26,891 bases of DNA, from the NCBI GenBank assembly GCA_003427395.1, contig BFEA01000149.1:993802-1020692 (forward strand), in the 5' to 3' direction. The first letter of the stretch is position 1; each line of letters opens with the position of its first letter. Shown one piece after another: positions 19,075 through 26,891 of this stretch. The position numbers and the translations under genes are program-made. The notes beneath the pieces are model-generated. The model saw nothing but the letters and a program-made list of their open reading frames with translations. It made no database searches and had not been told where the DNA came from. Source of the DNA: Chara braunii. Lineage: Eukaryota; Streptophyta; Charophyceae; Charales; Characeae.

Positions 19075-19800
19075 AAGACACAGGAATCAATCGAGGCGAA
19101 TTGATGGCACGTGTGTTTAAACCAACACTACCCCGCCGTCATAAATTAGGGGGAACCGGTAGCACAGGTCCATGAGGGCTACCGGTAGCACAGTGGGGGG
19201 ACCTGGCGGAGTGGCAAAATTCAAAAATGCGTCGAATTACCCCCGAGATTTATTTCGCGGTTCAAATTATTATTATTATTTAAAAAAATATTTTTCCTGT
19301 AAAGATCACCACAAAATCTATGGACCCTCAAATTTTCAGAATTGTCGAGTCATCCTTTTGATCGCAAAAAATGGTGAAAGTCGGGTGACTTTTCCCGTTG
19401 GCCCATACGTGGTAGAGTAGGAAAAATTAAAAATGTGAAGACACTGGAATCAATCAAGGCGAGCTGATGGCACGTGTGTTTAAACCATCACTACCCCCTC
19501 CATCATAAATTAGGGGGAACCGGTGGCACAGGTCCATGAGGGCTGCCGGTAGCACAGTGGGGGGAACTGGCAGAGCGACAAAATTCGAAAATGCATCGAA
19601 TTACCCCCGTGATTTATTTCGCGGTTCAAATGATTTTAAATTTTTGTAAATATTTTTCCTGTAAAAATCACCTTAAAATCTATGGATCCTCAAATTTTCA
19701 GAGTTGTTGAGTCATCCTTTTGATCGCAAAAAATCGTGAAAGTTGGGTTACTTTTCCTGTTGGCCCATACGTGGTAGAGTAGCCAAAATGAAAAATGTGA
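19075..19800. repeat. Two 363-bp tandem repeats
   Basis: Units 19075-19437 and 19438-19800 are equal in length and highly similar, both beginning AAGACAC. They share TAGGGGGAACCGGT, GGCCCATACGTGGTAGAG and AATTTTCAGA landmarks. There is no coding capacity. The unit length and arrangement are satellite-like, or they could be part of a larger element. Confidence 0.95.
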
Positions 19801-19935
19801 CGAAACGGTGCGGCATTTACTTCACGGTGTTTTTTGTTTTTTTTTTTCATTTCTTTGACATTTTTCCTGGAAAGATCACGGCCTAATCTACAGGATATCA
19901 AATTTTCAGTTTTCTTTTGTCAATTTTTTTTAGGA
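19801..19935. repeat. Degenerate partial third copy of the 363-bp repeat
   Basis: TTTTTCCTGGAAAGATCAC, followed by a segment ending CAAATTTTCAG, matches the middle of the 363-bp units but with many changes. The flanks do not match. Confidence 0.65.
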
Positions 19936-20687
19936 CCGGACCCGCCTGCGCCTGCTGGTCGCCATCCCCCCTAAGAACCCGGTCCGTAAGGCCTGGAAAG
20001 TCCATTTTAGGCCGGCAAGGGTAATGGTGGTTTAACAACTTAATTTCTTTTTATTTAACAAGAGTCAAATGTAGGTTAAATTCAATACAGACCCCGACCA
20101 ATAGACCAGGGCAATAGCAAGGTTGGATGATAGACTCAACAAAAGTTATTGCTAGCCAGATTTAAACTAGTCAGTAGCGAGGGAGGGTTTGCTACTAGAT
20201 CATGGTTTTCGTCTTACATTGTCTTTTTCTTATAAAGCGACATGCCAAAGGCTCATCCTGTCTGCCAACGAATTCTTTTAATTGCTTTGGCGATACGGTT
20301 GAGCTGATACTACTGAGCTGATACTACTCTTACCCGTGTCGGCGGACTCTTAGCACATTGGCGTACTAACCCGTATGTTTACATGCGCGCAGTCAACCTC
20401 GTCGATGTCGGACCCGGCTGATTTATTTTAACAGACCCACCCCCCGACCTTCACCCCGGTTATTATCACGGATTAGCCATCTGGTGTGCGTCACCATCTC
20501 GCGCGCACATGCCAATCAAATTTTATTACTCATACGTCTCCGCCTCCTATGATTGAGAATCTATGCACAGAAGAAGCTAGGGCATCAACACTTTCCTCAG
20601 CATTGAGGTCACACCCTGTGCGCCATGTAAGAACACAAGTAAATAGACTTGCAAGGGTATTCAATCTGACAACGTCCCATTCGATAA
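19936..20687. other. Unassigned non-coding stretch
   Basis: No gene recognised. A 14-bp direct repeat, GAGCTGATACTACT, occurs twice at 20301-20328. A possible weak similarity between about 20610-20660 and 20800-20855 (both ending TTGCAAGGGTATT) hints at an old duplication. Confidence 0.5.
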
Positions 20688-20720
20688 GGACGTAGGTGGA
20701 CGTAGGTGGACGTAGGTGGC
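20688..20720. repeat. 10-bp minisatellite, about three units
   Basis: GGACGTAGGT is repeated three times head to tail. Confidence 0.92.
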
Positions 20721-20869
20721 AGTACAACCTCGACTCATCAGTCGAGGCAATATTCCCAGAACCGGGTTTGTGGGCTCAACATTCCCTTTTCCATAGTCCA
20801 GTCATACCCTGTATATTTAGCAAAAACACGAGCACATACCATTGCAAGGGTATTTGCTATTTGCTCCAA

Positions 20870-21350
20870 CAGCATGTGGGCAGACAAACACCAGTAGGCA
20901 ACAATGACAAACAGTACAAGGCAACAAGGGGAAAGCAAACGAAAAACGATGAAGGAAAAGGCATAAGGCAACAAGGCATGTGACAATGAGCAGCAACAGA
21001 GCACAAAGGCCGGAGGGCAAGCGGGAGGGGGGTGGACACACAAAGGCATAAGGCAAAAAGGCATAGGATGACACAGGCAGCAACAAAGAATAAAAGCTGA
21101 AGGGCACGGGAAGGCGGAAGGGCGGGCAACAAGCAAGCACACAAGACAGGCAAACCAAAAACAATACAAGTCTAAGAAAAAAAAGCAAAGACTGAAAAAA
21201 AACAAAAAAAAAAGAAGCTGATGATGAAATATTGTTTCGTTGGAGTTGCACTGATTCATCAGGAGGCTGAACCCTCGACAATCTGTGGAAATCTCCGCAT
21301 TTGATGGTTTGGGTCATGAACCCTTTGACCCTTGTTGAGGCTGACTGTCC
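20870..21350. repeat. GGCAACAA/GGCATAAGGC-rich degenerate repeat tract
   Basis: The words GGCATAAGGCAA, GCAACAA and CACAAAGGC recur from about 20925 to 21150. The opposite-strand frames are Cys/Leu/Phe-rich and have no domain, so they are not called as genes. Confidence 0.5.
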
Positions 21351-21355
21351 CCAAA

Positions 21356-21960
21356 CACAACACAGCAGTGGGCAGCTACCCAGCAAAGCACCAGGCAGCG
21401 CTGCAGAGGTATACGACTGCTCACCGCCAAAGACTACTGCAAGGAACAACAATGCAAGCGGACGCACATGTCTCTTATACACATCTAGATGTGTATAAGA
21501 GACAGGTATACGACTGCTCACCGCCAAAGACTACTGCAAGGAACAACAATGCAAGCGGACGCACAGCATGGCAACCACACAGTGAAGTACAACTTGAAGG
21601 CAACACCAAGAACACAGCAGTGGGCAGCTACCCAGCGAAGCAACAGGCAGCGCTGCAGAGGTATACGACTGCTCACCGCCAAAGACTACTGCAAGGAACA
21701 ACAAGGCAAGCGGACGCACAGCGTGGCAACCACACAGTGAAGTACAACTTGAAGGCAAACACCAAGAAGGCAGCCACACACAAAGCAACAAGCAAAAACT
21801 CAGCGAAGCACCAGGCAACGCTGTCAGAGCAACCTAACTGCACAACGGTAAAGACTACTACAAGGAACGACAGGGCGGGTGAACGAGCAGCATGGCAACC
21901 GTGCAACGAAGCACAAGGCAACACCAAGAAGATAACCAAACTACAGGGCACACAAGCAAC
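21356..21960. repeat. 155-bp tandem repeat array (about 2-4 units)
   Basis: The landmark GTATACGACTGCTCACCGCC recurs at 21506 and 21661, giving a 155-bp period. A further copy at 21409 is displaced by the artefact at 21469-21505, and a diverged copy runs to about 21960. A long frame through the array is a consequence of the repeat and the artefact, not a gene. Confidence 0.8.
21469..21505. other. Nextera mate-pair junction adapter (assembly contamination)
   Basis: Bases 21469-21486 are 18 of the 19 bases of the transposase mosaic end (TGTCTCTTATACACATCT), and 21487-21505 are its full reverse complement (AGATGTGTATAAGAGACAG). This back-to-back form is the Nextera mate-pair circularisation junction. 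The 60 bases before it (21409-21468) are repeated exactly after it (21506-21565). Translation yields the well-known artefact peptide SYTHLDVYKRQ. Confidence 0.98.
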
Positions 21961-22425
21961 AGACACGAAGGGACGGCCAGCGGATGGTCAACAAGGCAGC
22001 GGAGCAGCGAAGCGCAAGCCGACACCAACAAAACAGCCACACAACACAGCTGACACAGAAGCTTGCCAAGAACGAGCTGTGAAGCAAGCGTAAAGGGCAG
22101 CAAGGCAGCGGTGGAGCGCAGGCAAGACATCCACACATCCGACAAGGAGCAAAGTGGCACATCGCCCACTCACATCACAGGTGAACCCTGCAGACTGTTG
22201 GTTCCCACCACACACTGAGCTAGGGAGTGTCGCTCCGACGAGCATCCATCATCACCCGTAAGACAGACAGACATCCCGGACTTAGCAGCCCCCTTAAGAG
22301 TGCTGCAGGCACACCAAACCATTTGTCACTACTGAAAGGTGCTCAGTTGGGGCGACAAAACATACTTAGAAAAAAAAACAGAAAAAGAACAAACAACAAA
22401 ACAAATAGACATACATAAAACTGAT
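21961..22425. other. Unassigned stretch, no gene supported
   Basis: AC-rich sequence continues the composition of the repeat array to about 22170, then becomes ordinary. No RNA gene or domain was recognised. Confidence 0.5.
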
Positions 22426-22537
22426 TGTGTGTGTGTGTGTGTGTGTGTGTGTAGCATGTGTGTGTGTGTGCGTGTGTGTGTGTGTGTGTGTGTAGCATGT
22501 GTGTGTGTGTGCGTGTGTGTGTGTGTGTGCGTGTGTT
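22426..22537. repeat. (GT)n microsatellite with AGCATG interruptions
   Basis: GT dinucleotides are broken by two TAGCATGT interruptions about 55 bases apart, so a block was duplicated. Confidence 0.96.
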
Positions 22538-22659
22538 TATGTATGTGATCATGCATTTGCATGTGCCCATGCATTTGAGCTTGAAACAACTAGGAAAATA
22601 ATTAAAAAAAAGGGGAAAAAAAAGGAAAGAGAAGGAAATTCACAGAGTTTTCATTTGTG

Positions 22660-22678
22660 GCCAAGTCCCACTTACGCT
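22660..22678 (+). repeat. Solo MITE terminal repeat
   Basis: GGCCAAGTCCCACTTACGCTG is nearly identical to the left end of the 99-bp element 50 bases downstream; no matching right end was found for this copy. Confidence 0.75.
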
Positions 22679-22709
22679 GCCCTCTTGCCTGTAGGTTTAT
22701 TCAACAGCC

Positions 22710-22808
22710 GGGGCCAAGTCCCACTTACGCTGATCGTTCATTCTTGACCATTGATCTTCCCAATCGATGGTCGGCAATTGAGAATTCAAGTAAGTGGGAC
22801 TTGGCCCC
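22710..22808. mobile_element. 99-bp foldback MITE
   Basis: The left end GGGGCCAAGTCCCACTTA (from 22710) and right end TAAGTGGGACTTGGCCCC (to 22808) are inverted repeats. Internal segments GACCATTGATC and GATGGTC also pair, so most of the element folds into one hairpin. No clear target duplication was seen. The core GCCAAGTCCCACT also occurs at 9794-9806. Confidence 0.82.
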
Positions 22809-23562
22809 CCCGCAGGTACCAGTACCTGCTTCCTTTCTGGGACTGGTTGCTTATGTGGCACTGCACACCATCACTGAACCTCACTGGTCCAATATTTCCC
22901 ACCGGGAAGCCAAGCGACACATTCATTCTAAACTAAAAAAAGCAGCCAGGTGGTGGGTGTAGTGATGAAATCAGCCACTGCCAAGGCATCCCTATACCAA
23001 TCTTCCATCCCTGATCTGGTAAAGTTTCCCTTCTTTTTTTTGAAAGAATATAATTTCATTTGAACTCATTCACTAAACCACCAGTACCTCCAAAAGTCAC
23101 AGTGGTTAACAATCCGGGACATGAACGAACGGGCCACTACGGGAGCGCCCAAATTCATCCGGCTAGAAACGCTTCTACTCTATTTTTTCCTGCGGCTGAC
23201 ATATGCAAAAGGTACTGGGGGTTTAACAGTTGCGTGCCATTCAGCCGCATGTGCTGGGGGGGTCTATTTATCAAGATGGCGACGCAAAAACCTCATCTTT
23301 TTTAACATATACCGGCACCGAGAGCGGATTCAGACATGGCTTCCCCAAGCGCTCGTCATCGAACCTGCAGGTTCGACATGTGACGCCCAAGCATAGTGGT
23401 GGTCCAAGGGTGAGCCAGACTGGTGCCAAATTTATGCTAAGCTACTACGTATCTGGCCATTTCCACAACCAGGTTCTTGACTTCAAGCATGAACAGAGCA
23501 GCAGTGGGGGTATAAGGGGAGAATCTAACACTGCCATTCAAAGGGAGGAGTACAAAAGCTTC
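22809..23562. other. Unassigned stretch
   Basis: Several overlapping short frames are present but none has a recognisable domain. The 215-residue frame 23230-23877 crosses a tandem duplication and is not supported. Confidence 0.45.
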
Positions 23563-23670
23563 CGGCTACGCGCTGCATCCCTTCTGGGATGCTCCAGCCA
23601 TTCGTTCGCTATTGTGCGGCTACGCGCTGCATCCCTTCTGGGATGCTCCAGCCATTCATTTGCTATTGTG
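23563..23670. repeat. 54-bp tandem duplication
   Basis: Units 23563-23616 and 23617-23670 start CGGCTACGCGCTGC. Each contains the small palindrome GCATCCC-TTCT-GGGATGC. Two changes were noticed between the units (CGTTCGC against CATTTGC). 23671-24213 that follows holds no supported feature. Confidence 0.95.
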
Positions 23671-24213
23671 CTATGCGAGCAATATAAAGAGTTTGTCAAC
23701 AGCTTCTCTTCCAACTTTGTAGAGCGACAGGCAAATCAATACCAATCCAATCTTTTTGCTCTCCTCCCCACCCACAGAAGAAGGTTCGGTGGTTGGAACA
23801 CAGCTGTGTTCCACAGACTAGCAAGCAGCGTGCCCTTGAAGATGAAGGACGGACAGAAAAAAGACTGTATAAGCTAGAACTGAAGTGAAATGAACAGGAG
23901 TATGAAGCTCTGAAGAGAAATGCACAGGAGCATACCTTCCCTTTTACTCTGCCTCCTGAAATAACGTGCAAGTGGGCCGTAGAGGCAACACAGGGATGTG
24001 GGCAGCTGCCGCTCAACCACAACCAACGTGGGCAGCCGTAAGAGGCACAGTAAAAGGGGAGCTGCAAGAACAATGGAAGGGCTACCCCAAGGACAACCAA
24101 AAAACTGTCTAATTATAAAATTGCTTGAATATGTTGGATTGTGACTCTCTCATCTCAAATCCTCTCGTTGTCTGCAATAGGACAAAGACTGCTTTGATTC
24201 TGAATCTATTCAT

Positions 24214-24487
<274 letters not shown>

Positions 24488-24878
24488 GTGCCTCTGTTCT
24501 GGTAAAGTTCCTCCTCTTTATCAGGTAAAAGGGCAAGCCCAAAATTTTGCTTTGCAGGGCCCTTGCCTGCTTTTGTACGGAAGCAAAATGCAGTACGGAA
24601 CAAAACAAGCTTGGTGAAGAACTTGGAGACAAATGAAAAATGAAGCGCTGACTGAGTAACTGATACTTCAATCCGGATTGCTCAAAAAAAAAACAAAAAA
24701 AAAAACACCCGGATTGAAGACTGGCAGATGCCAGGTACCATGCCACACCTTTTCTCATCAATATCGAAAAACAAACGCCTCGTCAATACTCTCTCTCACC
24801 CATCTGGTTTCCTGAGCTCCTTCCACTCCATTTCCTTTGCCTCCTCCTTTCCCCGTAATAATCTTTTTTCTTTAAAAT
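24488..24878. other. Unassigned stretch
   Basis: A small inverted repeat, CTTCAATCCGGATTG with CCGGATTGAAG around an A-rich loop, is at about 24665-24719. Otherwise nothing was recognised. Confidence 0.45.
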
Positions 24879-24957
24879 GAGGCCAATCAGTATTGAACCT
24901 ACGACCTCCTGAATGCAACTCGTGTGCCTTACCAACTGCGTTACGCCTGCAGGCCCC
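24879..24957 (-). other. tRNA-like sequence, possible tRNA-derived SINE head
   Basis: On the minus strand, TAACGCAGTTGG resembles an A box and GGTTCAATACTG a B box (consensus GGTTCGANNCC), with normal spacing. The ends GGGGCC and GGCCTC can pair as an acceptor-like stem. The acceptor end lies about 7 bases too far from the A box and no proper anticodon stem forms, so it is not a functional tRNA. A poly(A) run lies just upstream on this strand (24965-24992 as T on plus). Confidence 0.5.
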
Positions 24958-24963
24958 GCAGTC

Positions 24964-24992
24964 TTTTTTTTTTTTTTTTTTTTTTTTTTTTG
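24964..24992. repeat. Poly(T) tract
   Basis: About 29 T on the plus strand. It could be the A-tail of a minus-strand retroinsertion, but no element body was recognised next to it. Confidence 0.85.
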
Positions 24993-25235
24993 AAAGCCCA
25001 GGTTGTTGTAGAGGTGAGCGCAATCTTTTTTCTATACAGCACAAGGGGAGTTGAAAAATAGCTGCTGGATGTTTCACGACCCACAAAAAGCGAGCCGCAG
25101 CTGACAGACAGTTTCCTTGCCAAGGGAGTTCACGCTGATCAACAGACTTCTTTCTTTGGCAGCAATCCTGACAAGCACACGGCCAAAGAAATGTGTGCAT
25201 CTACAAAGTAGTTGAGAAAGACGCGGTTAGCTATG

Positions 25236-25320
25236 AAAAGAAACAGAGAGAGAGAGAGAAAGACGCAGTTATCTATGAAAAAAGAGAGAGAGAGAGAGAG
25301 AGAGAGAAAGAAAGAAAGAC
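25236..25320. repeat. GA-rich repeats with AAGACGCAGTTA blocks
   Basis: AAAGACGCGGTTAGCTATG, AAAGACGCAGTTATCTATG and AAAGACGCAGTTAGG alternate with (GA)n, which makes an irregular tandem structure from 25217 to 25330. Confidence 0.8.
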
Positions 25321-25499
25321 GCAGTTAGGTGGAGAAGGCAAAAATGAAAGGAGAAGGCAAGGCGTCCCAAAAGGGGGATGATGCCGTAAACAACGGACGG
25401 ACTTCTATCTCCAGGAGCAACACTCATGACCGCAGCCAAGGAAATGTCCCACCGTATTTACACAGCAGCAGAGGTACGGGTAGGAGAAGAGGAGCACGA

Positions 25500-25620
25500 A
25501 AAAAAAAAAAAAAAAAAAAAAAAAAAGGAAAATCAGCACGGTATGGTAAAAAAACTTAAACTTAACAATGTATACAAAAAAAAAGGAAAATCAGCACGGT
25601 ATGGTAAAAAAACTTAACAA

Positions 25621-25651
<31 letters not shown>
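25500..25651. repeat. Poly(A) runs with a 40-bp duplication
   Basis: GGAAAATCAGCACGGTATGG occurs at about 25527 and again at about 25585, both after A runs and both followed by TAAAAAAACTTAA. Another A run ends near 25651. Confidence 0.9.
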
Positions 25652-25654
<3 letters not shown>

Positions 25655-25786
25655 TCAAAAAGGTCAAAATTGCACGACAACGATCCAGCTGGAAGCAGGA
25701 ACAAGCGCGTTGTCACTGACAAACCCAGACTTGGGAATTGTGGCTAACGTACACGGACTTCGGCAATCCCGATGGACTCTGGCCGC

Positions 25787-26242
25787 CTAGTAAATGACAG
25801 CCAGGCCCTTGACCTCTTCGACCAGCTCCTTGTACTCACTTTGCAGCTTGGCAGCATCTTCTTCACTAACTTCTGCCTTGGCACCTGACGGTATGACAAG
25901 AACACAGCTGGTAGGCCGCTTGCTCTGCCCTGCGGCGCCAAGGTCCTCTTTTGAAGGAACGAACACGTATGGAACATCCGATTCTTCACACAGAACTGGA
26001 AGATGTGATATCACGTCGATAGGCGAGATGTTGCCAGCAATAATACACAGTCCTTTCGCTCCTTTACGAAGAGCCTTCACGACTTCCTTGACCCCTCGTT
26101 TCAGTTGCTTGCTCTTGGAAGCTCGTTTCACAAGCTTCAGCGCCTTCTTGTTGAGCTTCTTACCGGCGAGGGGCTTGGCAATGGGCGATATAGACTGCCA
26201 TTTTAACTTCTCCTTTCTCTCAGTCTCTGAATCGCTCCCCAT
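25787..26242 (-). CDS. NHP2: H/ACA ribonucleoprotein subunit 2 (NHP2), intact single-exon ORF
   Basis: NHP2 is the L7Ae-family protein of H/ACA snoRNPs, which guide rRNA pseudouridylation in the nucleolus and also join telomerase RNP in animals. The 151-residue frame is complete. It has an acidic N-terminus MGSDSETERK, then IAKPLAGKKL (21-30), KRGVKEVVKALRKG (48-61, the L7Ae RNA-binding helix), KGLCIIAGNISPIDV (63-77), PYVFVPSKEDLG (91-102), KRPTSCVLV (108-116) and a short acidic tail ending in Tyr. The length fits plant NHP2 (about 150-156 residues). The ATG at 26240-26242 aligns with the plant start, and the stop is TAG. No intron interrupts it. No convincing promoter or poly(A) signal could be assigned. 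A retrocopy is possible, but the frame is undamaged and has no poly(A) tail directly after it. Confidence 0.95.
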   Translation of the reverse strand: MGSDSETERKEKLKWQSISPIAKPLAGKKLNKKALKLVKRASKSKQLKRGVKEVVKALRKGAKGLCIIAGNISPIDVISHLPVLCEESDVPYVFVPSKEDLGAAGQSKRPTSCVLVIPSGAKAEVSEEDAAKLQSEYKELVEEVKGLAVIY

Positions 26243-26336
26243 CTGAATCTGATAAGACCTTCTTCACTGCAACACTAACTAGCGTACAGAGACAGACAGG
26301 CACCTGATTGCTTCCAGCCTCCTCCCCAGACAGACA

Positions 26337-26378
<42 letters not shown>

Positions 26379-26501
26379 GATCCGCACTGATCACTTTCCT
26401 GCATTACACAAGAAGCCAGCCAAACACACACACACGCATACATCCTGGTTAAAACCAACACAAGCATGGACACAAGCATGGACACACACACAGGCACACA
26501 C

Positions 26502-26534
<33 letters not shown>

Positions 26535-26843
26535 GCCAATCACTTTTCTCAGGGACATCGGCTACTCTGGGCAACGCCGCCAGTCCTTTTCCATCAGTAC
26601 TAGATGACCTGTCGCAGCTTCGCTCGCAAACAAAAGATGGGGGGTGCATCTTCTCGTGGTAGAGGGTGCCTGTTTATTCAATGAAGCAATGTTGATAGAC
26701 AATGGCTTGCTTCGCACGCACTGATTAATTATCGATTACAGGTGTGGCAGCAAGGAGAGAGCGGCCCGGGGGAAGGGAAGGCGAGACACAGAGAGAGAGA
26801 GAGAGGAGCAGGAAAATTTGTGAGCAATGGTGCGTCAACTGGC

Positions 26844-26845
<2 letters not shown>
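26243..26845. repeat. Region upstream of NHP2 with (CA)n microsatellites
   Basis: CA runs are at about 26330-26374 and 26484-26534, with CAAGCATGGA repeated at 26461-26482. The NHP2 promoter should lie here or just beyond; no TATA box at a normal distance stood out. Confidence 0.85.

Positions 26846-26891
<46 letters not shown>
26846..26891. repeat. (CT)n microsatellite at the window end
   Basis: The run continues to the last base and is cut by the window edge. Confidence 0.97.

Noticed and set aside
20738-21527. Cys/Leu-rich minus-strand frames resembling membrane proteins
   Set aside because: They are the complement of AC-rich low-complexity repeats; one also crosses the adapter. Apparent hydrophobicity follows from base composition.
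21332-22093. 253-residue open frame in the 155-bp repeat array
   Set aside because: It runs through the sequencing adapter and through repeat units, has biased composition and no domain.
22426-22537. CRISPR-like spaced repeat
   Set aside because: It is a GT microsatellite with a duplicated block; there are no unique spacers.
23230-23877. 215-residue open frame
   Set aside because: No recognisable domain, contains a tandem duplication, and overlapping frames of similar quality exist. A chance frame cannot be excluded.

Overview
The window is plant-lineage nuclear DNA, most likely from a large, repeat-rich charophyte-type genome. The gag and LINE proteins resemble those I associate with Chara, but that species call is inference from memory. 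Evidence for a eukaryote: an intact plant-type NHP2 gene, L1-type LINEs with EEP endonuclease and RT domains, a U6 snRNA-derived segment, an LTR-retrotransposon gag with a tRNA-Asp-type primer binding site, long (CT)n/(CA)n/(GA)n microsatellites and poly(A) tracts. Only one gene looks functional: NHP2 at 25787-26242 on the minus strand. Everything else recognisable is mobile-element debris or simple repeat.

Layout. 1-1366: microsatellites and purine-rich or GCAC-rich low-complexity DNA. 1367-2360: a 170-bp segment present twice, the first copy split by a 616-bp MITE-like DNA transposon with a TCA target duplication, so the second copy is an in-window empty site. 2242-9707: LINE-A, close to full length, with overlapping ORF1 and ORF2, a poly(A) tail and candidate 13-bp target duplications. 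It is dead: several stops and frameshifts, and the RT catalytic YADD is removed. 9809-9937: a compact foldback element. 9940-11929: a 2-kb palindrome with arms of about 750 bp. 12088-14651: a tRNA-Asp PBS, a gag pseudogene with a CCHC knuckle, then a LINE-type 3' tail and poly(A) instead of pol and a 3' LTR. 14652-16318: LINE-B, minus strand, 5'-truncated. 16321-16393: the 3' half of U6 snRNA with an A-rich tail, head-to-head with LINE-B. 16907-19074: LINE-C, an ORF1-only relic. 19075-19935: 363-bp tandem repeats. 20688-22100: minisatellite-like DNA containing a 155-bp repeat and an untrimmed Nextera mate-pair junction adapter, which is an assembly artefact. 22426-25650: microsatellites, a 99-bp MITE, small tandem duplications and a tRNA-like element. 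25787-26242: NHP2. 26243-26891: microsatellites up to the window end.

The genes do not form a pathway. The biology here is retrotransposition: three elements (LINE-A, LINE-B and the gag element) share a short 3'-terminal stem-loop, which suggests one LINE machinery recognised that tail and also mobilised or template-switched onto other RNAs (gag mRNA, U6). I found no convincing new defence, biosynthetic or regulatory system.
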